The notes: a model not told the origin generated them from the sequence alone. Positions 9,957-21,532 are shown, counted from the first letter of the stretch. The stretch: 64,000 nt of DNA from Aspergillus flavus (GCF_009017415.1 NC_092408.1:1364001-1428000), one strand, 5' to 3'. A program made the numbers and translations.

Positions 9957-11816
9957 AAATTCGATTCGCGCAGCCAGGTGTGGGGAAATGGAAAGGTGTT
10001 GCAAAGGTCATAATAGCGAGGATACTAATATTACAGCCCTGAAGTGCGTTGCTAGGAAACGATAGTTGGAGTCTTTCATGGCCGTCACCAGCTGGTTTCT
10101 GACCGTCTTGCTAAGAAATTTAGTAATAAGTAAGCACTTACAAGTGAAGCACTAAGACCGAAATAGAAGATGCTTCTTCCTAAATCGCCAGGTTTCCTAA
10201 GCTTGAAATGGTCCTTGGAAGCAGATTTCTCCACTGCAACTGCTGGTAGATCTCGCCATCAGATAACATCAAGAGAATGACCGAAATAACAAGTTATCCT
10301 TGCGAAATACACTGTAGTGTATACTGTGCCCTTACCCAGCTGGTGCCTCCCACGCTGACGATTCAGCCTTGTCTTCGCTCACGTGTGTCTAAGAGCGGCA
10401 TCCAGATGATGATCCATGCCTTTTATGAGGAGGCTGAGCTGCTATGCCGATTCCTCCCGCTGGGCAAACGTATCGACCGTCGTTAACAAGCGATTGTGAT
10501 AGGGTAGGTCGAGATCGATATGAATAGAGTTTTGTAAAGCTCGTATAAGCTCAACCAGCCCAACGATGGAAAACTATTCAACGAGCCTTCGTGAGAGTTT
10601 GATTGGTTCTACTCTCTTTGTTTGAACCTTGTAAGCGATCACGCAAGGAACTCATGAAAACGTCCGATTATGACTAACTTGAAGATATCATGTTTGTAAC
10701 TAAGTGAGATTGCTTTATATTCGTCGCCAAATTCTATTTAGATCCTAACCCCCTTTTCAAGCTATTTGATCATTTGTTTTGGTTAGATCTAAGTGTAAGC
10801 ACCCTAAATAGTAAATACTGTAGATCGCAATGAGCCATACCCAAATGAGTCAGCCACTGCTCTCCAGGTAACCACAACACGTGACTTTGAGGATTGGCAA
10901 CTAAACCACGCCTAAGGCAACAGGTCTCGGGAGTGGCAGAGGCAACCAATGGGACGGGCAGCACAGCCACAGGCTAGTTCCGGATGAGCACTTGGCAGAT
11001 CCGGCAGCCGGGTCGGTCGGAGCTAAATTCAGAACGGCTCTTTTCCGAATGCGGAGAGTTTAACCTGCGAATCTTTCTTGATTCAGTGCCTAATTGAGAC
11101 TCGGTTCCGGTGGTTGTGTCTCCATTGTACCTGTTGAGGACCCAATTGACAATGAAAGGATGTAACCCTCACTGAGTTTTCCTCAACCGAGGTCGTCACT
11201 AGGAACCAGGGGGGTTGTTGTCCAGGTGGAAGAAGGAACCGGTGTTCATGACGATCAAATGGTGTCGTCAATAGTGGCCTGCGCGATGGGGGGTTTTCGA
11301 AGATCGACACGTTCCCCTTTCTCAAAGATGGTACTTACTCCTACAGAATACGAGAAGATCACGGATGTTGTCGAGGGGCTATCATACACTAATGAGGACT
11401 CTCGTCGTGAAGAGTTTTGGTAGCGATGGAAGTCTCGTCCAGGACCGGTCAACATGAACCTAAGTGGGGACATTTCTCGTCTTCTGATCTCACCGTGGTG
11501 TCATCATCCTACGCATTAGTTTTTTTTTTCCCCTCTCGTATCAGTGTTCGGTAGGATCTCGGCCTTATTTCTCCCTCAGTACCGTATTATTTTTTACTTT
11601 TTCCAGGTGGCCTTGAACTCTGAGACATGCAAGGACGAATGATGATGGACTTTGACCTCGCATATGGTAGCTATTTTTATAGACCTGCACAGCGTTGCCT
11701 TACCGCACCACCTATCGCTTTTTCTCAACATCACCTGTATGCGTCTCCATGCATACACTGGGTTTAGTGCTGACGTCGCCCACTGGAGGAGACAGATTTA
11801 TCTGCCCGTTTCAGAG

Positions 11817-11848
11817 TACATACATTACATACATACATACAGACAGAC
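11817..11848. repeat. CATA/CAGA microsatellite
   Basis: Imperfect CATA units followed by two CAGA units within a gene-free region. Confidence 0.7.
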
Positions 11849-12103
11849 GAAACAACACTTAAGAGAAGCCAAGTCGCACGGGTGCATTGCCACTTGCTGC
11901 TGAATTTAGTGCGCCCACACCATGGTTACCACTTTAACGATTTAACTATACTATACTAGTCTTGAGTAGTATCCTTCTAGTCGGCAATGGACTGCTATTT
12001 CCAGTGTATGGATGCTTCCAAGGTCTAATCTGAGTGGTTTTCCACGAGGAAGATCCACTGTTCCTGTCAATGTGATTCGTTACATTACCTGTTCCTCGAT
12101 TTG

Positions 12104-12122
12104 AAAAAAAAATTTTTTTTTT
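12104..12122. repeat. A9T10 homopolymer pair
   Basis: Nine A are followed by ten T, a self-complementary low-complexity tract about 410 nt upstream of the wall-protein ATG. Confidence 0.8.
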
Positions 12123-12531
12123 CTTGTCATTCTTTTTTTACTTTCCAGGTTTCTGGCGGATCCGAAGCCGACGAACTAACGATCAGACTAAGGCTGAATG
12201 AGGTGCCATTATCAGGCCTGAAACCTGAAAAACAACAAAAAGGCCTTGTTCGCTGTTAAGTCCAGTCCTTTCCTCTTTTTCCTCTTTCCCTCCACATCCT
12301 TTCTCTCTCCCTCCATTGTTCTTAATTCACCTCTTTGGTCATATTTGCTTCTTTTTGTGGTTCCAACCGACTCGACAGGGGGTTCCCGCCAGTTTTCCAA
12401 TTGATAAGAATTGCATTCCAAACTTGTCGCCTTTACTGCCAATCAATCCACCCGCCAAGTCTACCAATCAGCTTCTCCAATCAACCACCCGACTCATCTG
12501 TATACTCCTCCATCCGACAGCAACAGTCACC

Positions 12532-13596
12532 ATGAATCGTCTTCTGAAGCTTGCCTTCTTGTCTTTGGTCGCATCCTCTGCGATTGCGACCACCGCCCCT
12601 GAGCAGGTCGAGTCCGAGACCAACACGGTGGCCGACCAGTCCGATTCCCTCCACAAGGCTCTTCACTTGTTCGAGAAGTTCAGCCATGGTGTCTTCCGCT
12701 CCGACGAAGATGCTGCGGACGCTCTCACTGCCGAGGATAGAGAGCTGGCCGCCCATCTGAACCTCAAGAGGGACAACAGCTCTTCCGCTGTAGAGCCCTC
12801 AGCCACTGCTGTAGTACCATCCTCTCCTACTCAAGCTTCCTCTCCTTCCTCCAACACTGAAGCTCCCTCTTCCACCACGGAAGCTCCCTCCTCCCACACC
12901 ACTGAAGCTCCCTCTACTTCCTCTCCTTCCACTACAGAGGCTTCTTCTGCTTCCTCGTCTGACTCGTCGACTTCTCAGGCGGAACCAACCACCTCAGCCC
13001 AACCCACCACGGCCACGCCTACTCAAAAGACCACCGTCGAACCGACTACCAGTGAGCAGCCCACAACCACCGAGAAGCCAACAACCTCGGAGAAAACCAC
13101 CGAAAAGCCCACCACCAGTGAGCAGCCTACCACCACCGATAAGCCAACCACCTCCGACAAGACCACTTCTGAGAAGACCACCGAGAAGCCCACCACCACC
13201 GACCAACCCACGCCCACTACCACCGACAAGCCAACCACCTCCGAAAAGACCACCTCGGACAAGACCACCGAGAAGCCCAACACCAGCGCAGATTCCACCA
13301 AGGGCCCAACCACCATGCAAACCACCACCACCGCCCCAGAGCCCACAACCACCGAACAAACAACCAAGCACACAACCCCCTACACCTCCACCTACAAGAG
13401 CACCACCACTCTCCCCAACGGCGAGCAAAGCACCATCACCTCCATCACCGTCGTGCACCCCACCGAAACCGACGTCGCCACGCCCACCAGCGCCGCCCCG
13501 GGCCTGCAAACTGATAACGCGGCCCCGACTACCGGTCTTACCCGTGAGCTCTTCGTCATGGTCGGTGGTGCTGCCGTCGTGGCCATGGCGCTGTAA
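12532..13596 (+). CDS. Secreted Ser/Thr-rich GPI-anchored cell wall protein (mucin-like)
   Basis: The 354-aa protein has a signal peptide (MNRLLKLAFLSLVASSAIA), a short charged N-terminal region (about residues 20-80) with a possible dibasic site at NLKRDN, a long Ser/Thr/Pro-rich middle region and a hydrophobic C-terminus (LFVMVGGAAVVAMAL) preceded by small residues, as expected for GPI attachment. From about residue 175 to 255 it repeats units such as TTEKPTTSE and TSEKTTEKP. Heavy O-mannosylation and wall attachment are expected. The frame is open further upstream, but ATG 12532 in CACCATG is chosen because the signal peptide starts there. No enzymatic domain is seen. Adhesin and structural mannoprotein are both possible roles. 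Confidence 0.85.
   Translation: MNRLLKLAFLSLVASSAIATTAPEQVESETNTVADQSDSLHKALHLFEKFSHGVFRSDEDAADALTAEDRELAAHLNLKRDNSSSAVEPSATAVVPSSPTQASSPSSNTEAPSSTTEAPSSHTTEAPSTSSPSTTEASSASSSDSSTSQAEPTTSAQPTTATPTQKTTVEPTTSEQPTTTEKPTTSEKTTEKPTTSEQPTTTDKPTTSDKTTSEKTTEKPTTTDQPTPTTTDKPTTSEKTTSDKTTEKPNTSADSTKGPTTMQTTTTAPEPTTTEQTTKHTTPYTSTYKSTTTLPNGEQSTITSITVVHPTETDVATPTSAAPGLQTDNAAPTTGLTRELFVMVGGAAVVAMAL
13060..13300 (+). repeat. Degenerate tandem repeat encoding TTEKPTTSE-like units
   Basis: Imperfect repeats of roughly 27-36 nt made of ACC-rich codons lie inside the wall-protein gene. Such coding repeats often change length between strains. Confidence 0.7.
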
Positions 13597-13658
13597 TCGG
13601 GACATTATGTTCTTGAAAATTTGACCTTGTTTCACTTCTGCATAAAATGGCGTTTTGC

Positions 13659-13675
13659 TTTTTTTTTTTTTTTTT
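13659..13675. repeat. T17 homopolymer
   Basis: Located about 60 nt after the wall-protein stop codon, in its presumed 3' UTR. Confidence 0.85.
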
Positions 13676-13976
13676 ACTCTCTTCTGAAAATAGTCTACTG
13701 TTATGTTGGTATTTTATTTACCCTTTCTAACGCCGGCTTACGATCCTTGCATACTTGGCGTCTTCTTCCGACATGTGTCTCTCCTTTGAAGTTCGGGGTC
13801 TAGGGTTTGGTGTTACGAGCGTGGACATGTCTCTCCTTACATCTGGTTCTGTCGAGCGTGTGCATAATTAGATCTCTGTTCTGTATTGCAGATATTGAGC
13901 AATCGAGGTATTGGTAGATATGCTGGATTTGTGTTTCTTGACGACTTGTAAATGAAATGGTTCTTCTGGTACGTAG

Positions 13977-13995
13977 TATATATATATATATATAT
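13977..13995. repeat. TA dinucleotide microsatellite
   Basis: Nineteen nt of alternating T and A between two convergent genes. Confidence 0.85.
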
Positions 13996-14122
13996 GCTTG
14001 GTCATGATATCGACATAACTAAACGGAGAGAGACAAATAAAGTAATCTGAAATTAATCGGTGCCACCCATCTTTCACCAACATTTCCCCGGTTTCACTTC
14101 AAACCACTAACATGCAAGAAAT

Positions 14123-14711
14123 CTAAGCCCGCGAAAAAGAAGCGGACTCGGGACCCTGCCACCTCTCCTCTTCCGTCCAATACCGCACGATACTCTCCCA
14201 AGCCGGGATATCCCCGTCTCTCAACAAGACCGCCACATCCACATTCAACGGACTATCGGGTTCTGGGTTCGTCAGGAGCTGGTGAATCTCCGTCAGGGTT
14301 TGCGAGAGCGTATACGCGGGAGTCCAGTGCTCCGTTGTGAGAAGGGTGAGGCAGATTTCGCCGGTGGTGAAGGAGATGTTGGGGTGGGAGATTCGGGTGT
14401 TGAAGCGGATTGTGGGCGGTGCGTTGGGGTAATTTGGGGGGATTGTTATTGAGAGGGACCACAGGCCACCTGGATTTTGTATCTCATTAGTCGAGGTTCT
14501 TTGAACGGGTGGTGAAGCGGGGAGGGCCGGCTGAGGTGGGTTGGAAAGTGGTACCTTCGTATGGAGTTCCCTTTACACCCTTGAGTACTGCCTCCCACTG
14601 GAAGAGGTCATCGTTGTCGACGAGTCCGAGGTGGAGGAGGTGCTCATTCGGGTTGTTTGTGTAGTTTTTCAGTTCGCTGAGGAGGCGTTTGACGGTGGAG
14701 GATGACGCCAT
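14123..14711 (-). CDS. pex4: Ubiquitin-conjugating enzyme E2, Pex4-like
   Basis: Pex4 (Ubc10) is the peroxisomal E2 that mono-ubiquitinates the import receptor Pex5 for recycling. Exons 14555-14711 and 14123-14469 are joined across an 85-nt phase-1 intron, giving 167 aa. The UBC fold motifs are present: GTPYEGGLW, NYPNAPPTIRF, the HPN motif in ISHPNISF, and the active-site Cys in TGEICLTLL (C92). A following TEHWTPAYTLSQ and PDSPLNVDVAVLLRDGD match the Pex4 group better than the general E2s, as far as I recall that family. The gene is divergent from nth1, with ATGs 381 bp apart. Assignment to Pex4 rather than another E2 is moderately certain, while the E2 family call is firm. Confidence 0.88.
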
Positions 14712-15092
14712 GAGGGGTGTTATCTGGAATGTGGATCGCGAACTTGGCGCGCTGAGATGCTTGTTTATTATCGGAGAAATCGGAATGTGAGATTTAATTC
14801 AAATAGGTGGGCGTTGCTGTTGTCGGCAGGGACTAAGAGGATTAAAAGCAAGGGGAAGTAAATCGCACGGCAAACTTAGTGGTTACTCACACCGCGACAT
14901 GAGTTGCGCCGAGGCTTAACAGCCGACCCGTGGGTCTTTCTTCCCCATGCGGTTCTGCGATCGTCCGCTCCGCGTGGAATGCGCTTGGCGACCCAGCCTA
15001 TCCAACCCCTAAAAATTCCGTCGATCCTTGATTCATGTGAAGGTCACAACATATATTAGCTACATATACATAAGAGCCCTGTTTATTACACC
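14712..15092. promoter_or_regulatory. Shared divergent promoter of pex4-like and nth1
   Basis: A 381-bp interval separates the two divergent start codons and must hold both promoters. A TATATA-containing stretch lies near 15050-15070, upstream of nth1. No specific operator is identifiable. Confidence 0.5.
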
Positions 15093-16355
15093 ATGCGAAC
15101 GTCTCGAGCATCGAAGCAAACTGAAAAAGTTTTGCAGGCGCTTTCACCTCCTGCGCGCCGGCAAACGCGCAGTTCTTCCAATCTAAATGCGCTGCGGAGC
15201 TTTGCTTATAATGGAAGCTCTAATGGTCATGTTGAACCGAAGTTACCTGCGAGTGATGACGATGAAACATCATCTCTCTCGTCTCTCAACACGGTGGATA
15301 TTGAAGATATAATGGAGCCCCCGGCGAAACGGCGGAAAAGTAAGGTGGACACTGCGCCACCGCGGAAAATCAACTCTAGAGCTTCAACAAGGGTTCCGGA
15401 GAAGACGATTGAAAAAGCCGTCAAGACTGAGCCTGTAGCACAGAAAACACGCCGCGCTCCTGCGCGAAAAATTAAAGATGAGGATGGTTCATTCAAAGTA
15501 GAACCACCCTCCAATTGGGATACGATATACGCCACTGTCAAAAAGATGCGCGAGGCTAACCCGACGGCTCCGGTTGATACCATGGGGTGTGCCGAATTGT
15601 ATTGGCGAGCATCATCTCCGCGAGACCGACGATTTCAGACTCTTGTTGCGCTGATGCTGTCTTCTCAAACGAAGGACACCGTCACGGCCGTGGCGATGCA
15701 GCGATTGCACACTGAACTTGGGGATGGCGAAGCTCCTCTGATAGAGACTAGTATGATCAAGGAAGAGCCAGACGAAGATACTTTTAAGTTAGAAAAGCCT
15801 CTCAGAGACAGTACTTTGAATCTCGAGAATATTCTGGCTGTTTCCCCCGAGCGCCTGAACGAATTGATCGGTAAGGTGGGCTTCCACAACAACAAGACCA
15901 AGTATATCAAGGCCGCGGCTATCATTCTTCGTGATCAGTACCAGAGTGACATTCCATCCACTGCCGAGGAGTTAATGAAGCTCCCCGGAGTAGGTCCGAA
16001 GATGGCATATCTCTGTATGAGCGCCGCTTGGGGAAAGCATGAAGGTATTGGAGTTGATGTCCACGTTCATCGCATAACGAACCTCTGGGGCTGGAATAAG
16101 ACGAAAACACCGGAGGACACTCGCAAGGCACTGGAATCATGGTTGCCAAAGGATAAATGGCACGAGATCAACAAGCTTCTTGTTGGGCTGGGACAGACGG
16201 TCTGCTTACCAGTAGGTAGGAAATGCGGGGATTGTGACCTCGCGGGGACGAAACTATGCAAAAGCGAGATCAGAGGCCTTGTATCTAGCAAGAAGGTTGA
16301 TGCTAAGGAGGAGAGTGTTGAAGGCGGAGTGGAAGTAAAAATCGAGGGGGAGTGA
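15093..16355 (+). CDS. nth1: Endonuclease III homolog, bifunctional DNA glycosylase/AP lyase
   Basis: Base-excision repair enzyme removing oxidised pyrimidines in nucleus and mitochondria. The protein is 420 aa and single-exon. A basic, disordered N-terminal extension (about residues 1-140) with KR-rich NLS-like segments (PAKRRKSK) precedes the HhH-GPD core. The helix-hairpin-helix LPGVGPKMA carries the catalytic Lys (K303), and VDVHVHR carries the catalytic Asp (D322). The C-terminal 4Fe-4S loop has Cys at 371, 378, 381 and 389, a C-x6-C-x2-C-x7-C spacing. The bacterial loop has x5 in the last gap. An acidic insert (about residues 212-240) interrupts the core. ATG 15093 is the first in frame after the divergent promoter. 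Confidence 0.93.
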   Translation: MRTSRASKQTEKVLQALSPPARRQTRSSSNLNALRSFAYNGSSNGHVEPKLPASDDDETSSLSSLNTVDIEDIMEPPAKRRKSKVDTAPPRKINSRASTRVPEKTIEKAVKTEPVAQKTRRAPARKIKDEDGSFKVEPPSNWDTIYATVKKMREANPTAPVDTMGCAELYWRASSPRDRRFQTLVALMLSSQTKDTVTAVAMQRLHTELGDGEAPLIETSMIKEEPDEDTFKLEKPLRDSTLNLENILAVSPERLNELIGKVGFHNNKTKYIKAAAIILRDQYQSDIPSTAEELMKLPGVGPKMAYLCMSAAWGKHEGIGVDVHVHRITNLWGWNKTKTPEDTRKALESWLPKDKWHEINKLLVGLGQTVCLPVGRKCGDCDLAGTKLCKSEIRGLVSSKKVDAKEESVEGGVEVKIEGE

Positions 16356-16754
16356 CTGGAGTGCCCCAGGCACGAGCTTCTGGCTCCAACTTGATTTCCC
16401 CGTTGGGAACTACGGACCTCCAATTGACTTTCGTTCCATGGACAAATATTTCTCGTCTAATATCTTCCTCTACTCTTCCTCCTCCCGTGTAGTCAACGTC
16501 GCTGCAATTCCTACTTTCTCTTCCTTTGTGATGCTCCAGCCAACTTGCCTGCCCATCTATTGAATATCTGATCGCAATTCATAATCAAACTTCATGAACC
16601 ATTGAGCACTCCTTACGACGCGACCCTCTACCTACATTCTGATTCACTACGTGTAAGACCCCGCCATCCCTATTCACTATCAAATGCTCGTCCTCATGAC
16701 TCCCTGGCAACCTGCTGACTGTTGTGCTGTCACAACAATCACAACAGGCCCGAA
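16356..16754. other. Intergenic and 5' UTR with a likely intron
   Basis: Contains the end of the nth1 transcript and the leader of the F-box-like gene. A GTAAGA at 16653, a CTGAC branch-like site near 16713 and a CAG at 16747 define a probable 95-nt 5'-UTR intron ending just before ATG 16755. Confidence 0.55.
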
Positions 16755-18380
16755 ATGGATACCTTGGATCCCGATGAGCAGGCCTTTTGGCAATTGTACA
16801 ATGAATTAAACCCTCCAAATTCTTCTATGGAAAACCTCAGCAGGGAGGAATCCCCGTCAACCGATGCATGTTCTTTGTGTGGCCCTTCTACTATGGAGGT
16901 CGACATGGGCCCCTCATTCCAGCAGGGTATATCGTTTCTTAGTCTGCCAGAAATTGCCAAGATCAAAATCCTGGAATACGCTGGACTGCTACGCCCTTGT
17001 CTGATAGATATCTCTAGCGAGTGTGTCCGAAGGAACCCCAATATTCAACCGTTGTGTAATCGCAGCTCCATGCGTGAGACTAAGGGGTCATGGACTGCAT
17101 TTGTTGACAGGGGCTGTACTCACCCTAGGCTGCCCACTGCATTGTTCCAGACCTCTCGTGCCGTCCGTGATGAAATTGGATCTATGTTTTTTGGCCTCAA
17201 CAGATTCAGCGCTATGCTCTACAGAAAGGCAGACTTTTGCCAGTTCCGTGACGCGACACTTTGGGGTATGGAGCACTTGAAATATCTTCACATTGACCTG
17301 GGTCCTTGTGACAGACGCTTTCTCAAGCTATATGGGGGTGTCCATCGCACAATCATGAAGATTTGGGTCGCTTTCTGTGATTTGGCTGCCGTAAGGATGC
17401 CCTCTCTCACGTACTTCAGCCTGAAGTGCAGGGTTAAGGATCTGGAGGTTGCACACAAGTTGATGTGCGCAATGGATCATTTCCCTTCTTTGGCCCAGTG
17501 TGCAATTCATCTCAATCAGTACCAGGAGAATGACATTCGAGCTGTGGTCAAGCGATCCTGCTGGAGGCTAACCAACAACCTTGGAGATAGACCTCCGTTT
17601 GGATTCCTTCGCCTCCCAAAAGAGGTCCAACTTCTTATACTCGAGCAACTTCTGATCAACCGCCCTGATCCTTATATCATGGCTTCAGAGTGTCCAAAGG
17701 GCCTAGTAACTTTGCAAGACCGCAGACGTCAACGACCGACCATTTATCCCCTCACTTGTTGCGGTACTTGTTCACCTCTGCGAGCCATGTGCTTCTGCTA
17801 CGCTCGCCAAACAGCGTTCTCCACCACCTGTTCTTGCTTTACTTCACCCACGCCCTATTTTCTAGTCAGTCGAGGATTCTATGAGGATGCGCGTCGGGTC
17901 TTTTTCTCGAAGAACAACTTTGCATTCACGGATGAAGATCCTGAGCTCATCATGAGACTCCTGCATTATATCCCTACGTCGTCCTTCATGCAGATCAGAC
18001 ACCTGACGTTCAAGTTTCCATTGACCTTTCGAAGCCCTGCCAGAACTGCCCACAGAGTGGAGGATGCAGCATTGCTGTCTTGGTCAGTGTTGCGCCGCTT
18101 TATCCGTGAACATTTTGATATTCCTCGTCTATCCCTCACAATCATCGACCTTGGCACGAAGAACTATGGCAATGGAGCAACTCAGAGTAGGAACAAATAC
18201 CTGCGCAAGCTTCTTAAGGCATTTGCAGACCTACGCGGTCTCCGGGACTTTCGTGTATATTTGGCGGATGAGCGTTCATATGAAAGGGACGCGGAACGGG
18301 CTGTACTGGGGTTTGCATGCCATGGAAGATCCAAACCCAGCCACATGCCGTTTATTGGCCAAAAACATCTGAACACATAA
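16755..18380 (+). CDS. F-box-like domain protein
   Basis: Single exon, 541 aa. Two F-box-like helices are visible, FLSLPEIAKIKILEYAGLL (about residues 60-80) and FGFLRLPKEVQLLILEQLL (about residues 285-305), each followed by sequence resembling fungal F-box/LRR-like proteins without recognisable LRRs. A Cys-rich patch (TCCGTCSPLRAMCFCY) lies near residue 340. F-box proteins recruit substrates to SCF ubiquitin ligases, but no partner or substrate can be inferred. ATG 16755 is preferred over the upstream in-frame ATG at 16722, because the latter lies inside the probable 5'-UTR intron. Some fungal proteins of this type carry only a structural F-box remnant, so the function is uncertain. Confidence 0.65.
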   Translation: MDTLDPDEQAFWQLYNELNPPNSSMENLSREESPSTDACSLCGPSTMEVDMGPSFQQGISFLSLPEIAKIKILEYAGLLRPCLIDISSECVRRNPNIQPLCNRSSMRETKGSWTAFVDRGCTHPRLPTALFQTSRAVRDEIGSMFFGLNRFSAMLYRKADFCQFRDATLWGMEHLKYLHIDLGPCDRRFLKLYGGVHRTIMKIWVAFCDLAAVRMPSLTYFSLKCRVKDLEVAHKLMCAMDHFPSLAQCAIHLNQYQENDIRAVVKRSCWRLTNNLGDRPPFGFLRLPKEVQLLILEQLLINRPDPYIMASECPKGLVTLQDRRRQRPTIYPLTCCGTCSPLRAMCFCYARQTAFSTTCSCFTSPTPYFLVSRGFYEDARRVFFSKNNFAFTDEDPELIMRLLHYIPTSSFMQIRHLTFKFPLTFRSPARTAHRVEDAALLSWSVLRRFIREHFDIPRLSLTIIDLGTKNYGNGATQSRNKYLRKLLKAFADLRGLRDFRVYLADERSYERDAERAVLGFACHGRSKPSHMPFIGQKHLNT

Positions 18381-19199
18381 AACTCCAGCTTGGGGCAAAA
18401 CGAACTCGGGATGATATTATTTACCACCGGATTATCCCATATCTTTCACCTATTCTTTGGTCTTCGTCTTCCAATGCTTGATCATGAGATCAACAAAACC
18501 TTACATAATATTCCTCTTGCGCGCTCCACCCTGAGACGCAGAGTTTCTTGCACAGGTCACACAGGTTTGGACAGGTCTTCTAATCTTAGAAATTTGCTGA
18601 TGCACATTTATTCACTAACAAAACGCCCCGAGAAAATTCAATGACTTACTCCAATCACCGGGATGCAGCTGTCTACCCCAAGAAAGTATGGAGGATGTGC
18701 TTGTGAATATCTCGTTTCTTCTCTTACGCTCTGTCTACTTGTTATTTTCTTTTCATTGACAATTGTATCTCTCAAGCTTAGCTAATGAGTTGTGATTTCG
18801 TTCCACATTGGTATACGTCCTTCCTATAGAGGCCGTTAGACCCAGTATTATCGTGGGGCGTTATGGATAGAAGTACTGGGCCCATGTATATCGCCAAGTC
18901 CATTTTGACCTGCCAATCGTACAGAAGAGATTTAATATCCTCAAATACCTATCCCCAGTGTAATCCAATCGAAAGACTTTGATCAACCAACTTTACCTCC
19001 AACGTTGTAAACACATGACTAAGCAGACCGAGTTATGAAATCATCCCCGCGGACATAAAACCCCACTCTTAATTCCGAACATAACAAACCAACCTCAAAA
19101 AGCTCTATACAACTTTATACAGCACCCCATACAGCCAACCAAGCTTGAGGCCAGAATAGGAACACACATGAATCTCATTGACACGAAACTAATGCTTAT
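18381..19199. other. Intergenic, no gene seen
   Basis: About 0.8 kb between two plus-strand genes, with no supported ORF. It holds the 3' flank of the F-box-like gene and the promoter of hcs1. Confidence 0.5.
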
Positions 19200-21532
19200 A
19201 TGAATACCAAGGAAACCTACCTCATGGCACCAACACCAATCCCCATACCCCTCTTCGCCCAAACCCAACAACAGCTCCTCCTCCAAGAACACGAAGCCGA
19301 AGTCTCCTCCTCCACGCTCGCGAGTACCGCCGCATCCGTCTCACCCTCTACTAGACGAACCCTCCAAGCAACAGGCTATGCGCTAACGGGGATCGTCCTC
19401 TCGCAATGCCGGACCGGTCTTGGCGGCCGTGTCGTGGGCGAATTCGGCGCCGATGCAGCTGTTTCTACGAAGAACACAGATGGCCATGGGAAGGATGGAG
19501 AGCCACAGTTAGGTGCACATGGAATTCGCGTGGGTGACGTGGTTCGGGTGAATGAGATCGGGAGCTCTACGAAGAAAATGGGCAAGGACAAAGCGAGCAA
19601 AGATGGGAAGCCAGCTGGTACAGGACCGCCCAAGGGCCCGGAAGGTGTTGTTACTCGGGTTGGGGAGCGGAGCGTTTGGGTTGCGTTTGGTCAACAGGGC
19701 GGCGGAGGACGGTCCAAGGAAGACGATGAGGCGATCGAGGAGCTATGGGGGAAGAAACTCTGGTTGATAAAGCTTGCGAATGATGTGACGTATCGACGGA
19801 TGAGGCAGACGATGGAGAAGATGGGGAAAATCATCGAGTCCGATTATACACATTTCATGCGGGTTGCGTTTGGACATACGACGCCGCTGCCACCTGATTA
19901 TGGGGCAGTGGGCGATGTTGAATTTAACGATCCGAGTTTGAATGACTCGCAGAAGGAGGCTATTCGGTTTGCTTTAGCTTCGCGGGATATTGCGCTTATT
20001 CATGGTCCGCCGGGGACTGGAAAAACACATACCTTGATTGAGCTTATCTTGCAGATGGTGCAGCGGAAATTACGGGTGCTTGTTTGCGGGCCGTCGAATA
20101 TCTCCGTGGATAATATTGTCGAGAGACTTGCTCCGAAGAAAGTGCCCGTTGTGCGTATTGGTCATCCGGCGCGTTTGTTGCCGTCTGTTCTTGAGCATTC
20201 GTTGGAAGTCCTCACCCATACGTCGGATGCTGCTTCTATTGTGAGGGATGTTCGGAAGGAGATCGATCAGAAGGTAGCTAGCATTCGGAAGACTAGGTTT
20301 GGAAGAGAGAAGCGGGCGATTTACCAGGATTTGAAAGAGTTACGTCGAGAATTCAGGGAGCGGGAGTCCAAATGCGTGGATAATCTGGTTAGAGAGAGCA
20401 GTGTGGTTCTTGCAACTCTACATGGGGCAGGTGGCCATCAATTGAAGAACCAGAAGTTCGATGTTGTGATTATCGACGAGGCTAGTCAAGCTTTGGAGGC
20501 GCAATGCTGGATTTCGCTGCTTTCTGCATCGAAGGTGGTTCTTGCTGGTGATCATTTACAGTTGCCTCCAACTGTTAAGTCCACTGATCAGAAGTCTAAA
20601 GATGTAAAGGCAGGGAAGGTGGACACTGTCAACGATGGTGACAACGGAGTTCTTGGGAAAATGTCTCTCGAAACGACTATGTTCGATCGACTACTTTCGC
20701 TCCATGGCGAGAGCATCAAAAGAATGCTAACTACACAATACCGAATGCACGAAACAATCATGCGGTTTCCGTCAGACGAGCTGTACGAGTCTAAACTGAT
20801 GGCGGGCGATGCGGTAAAAGCACGTCTTCTGAAGGACCTACCATACGATGTAGAGGAGACCGACGATACAAAAGAACCGCTGGTGTTCTGGGACACACAA
20901 GGAGGCGATTTCCCCGAGAAGACTGAAGACAAAGAGGTAGGGCAAAAAGAGGCCCTACTTGGTGAGAGCAAAAGCAATGAAATGGAGGCAATGGTTGTTG
21001 CGAAGCACGTAGACAACCTGGTGCAGTCGGGATTGAAACCCGAGGATATCGCCGTCATCACCCCTTATAACGGCCAGCTAGCTATCCTGTCGCAGATGTT
21101 GCGGGAGAAGTATCCGGGTATCGAGCTGGGCAGTGTGGATGGATTCCAGGGTCGCGAGAAAGAGGCTGTTGTCGTCAGCCTGGTGCGAAGTAACAGTGAG
21201 AACGAAGTCGGTTTCTTGGGAGAGAAGCGGCGATTGAACGGTACGTATGCCTCCATTGTTGCTGCGTACATATGCTGATTTTATCTACTAGTTGCTATGA
21301 CGCGCCCCAAACGGCATCTTTGCGTCTGTGGTGATTCGGAGACCATCAGCAAGTGAGTCCCTTGCCTTAACTAGGACAACCCCTCAGTCCTACGAGTTCA
21401 CTTAGTGTTTTTGGATTGAATCTTGCTAACAAAGCCTTCTGTAATAGAGGAAGCGGGTTCCTCAAGCGGTGGATGGCATTCTTGGAAGAGAACGCCGACT
21501 TGCGCTACCCAGATGCTGGGGGGTTGCTCTGA
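19200..21532 (+). CDS. hcs1: SF1 DNA/RNA helicase, Hcs1/IGHMBP2 (SMUBP2) type
   Basis: Upf1-like superfamily 1B helicase; the yeast homolog Hcs1 is a DNA helicase associated with polymerase alpha. There are three exons (19200-21240, 21292-21352, 21448-21532) with introns of 51 and 95 nt, giving 728 aa. Motifs in order: an N-terminal RTGLGGRVV block, Walker A GPPGTGKT (residues 269-276), Walker B with DEASQALEAQCW, motif III GDHLQLPPT, motif IV QYRMHE, motif V VDGFQGREKEAVVVSLVRSN, and motif VI VAMTRPKRHL, which is only complete after splicing of intron 1. The C-terminus reads GSGFLKRWMAFLEEN. No R3H or AN1 finger follows, as in fungal Hcs1. An alternative start at 19224 would remove eight residues. 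Confidence 0.92.

Larger units (their letters stand above)
9957..12531. other. 2.6 kb gene-free stretch
   Basis: Short ORFs on both strands have no family features. Visible elements are a CATA-rich microsatellite (about 11817-11848), an A9T10 run (12104-12122) and a pyrimidine-rich tract (about 12265-12315) upstream of the wall-protein gene that is typical of fungal promoters. The remainder of the duplication may once have extended into the left end, but nothing readable remains. Confidence 0.45.
13597..14122. other. Intergenic between convergent genes
   Basis: The stretch holds the 3' flanks of the wall-protein gene and the pex4-like gene. It contains a T17 run (13659-13675) and a TA dinucleotide tract (13977-13995). 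No ORF is supported. Confidence 0.6.

Noticed and set aside
13052..13624. 190-aa Pro/Arg-rich plus-strand ORF
   Set aside because: Shadow frame of the same Thr/Pro repeat gene; no start context or domain.
12994..13635. Long minus-strand ORF of 213 aa, Gly-rich
   Set aside because: It is the antisense of the ACC-rich Ser/Thr repeat of the wall-protein gene. Its composition follows directly from the repeat and no domain is visible.
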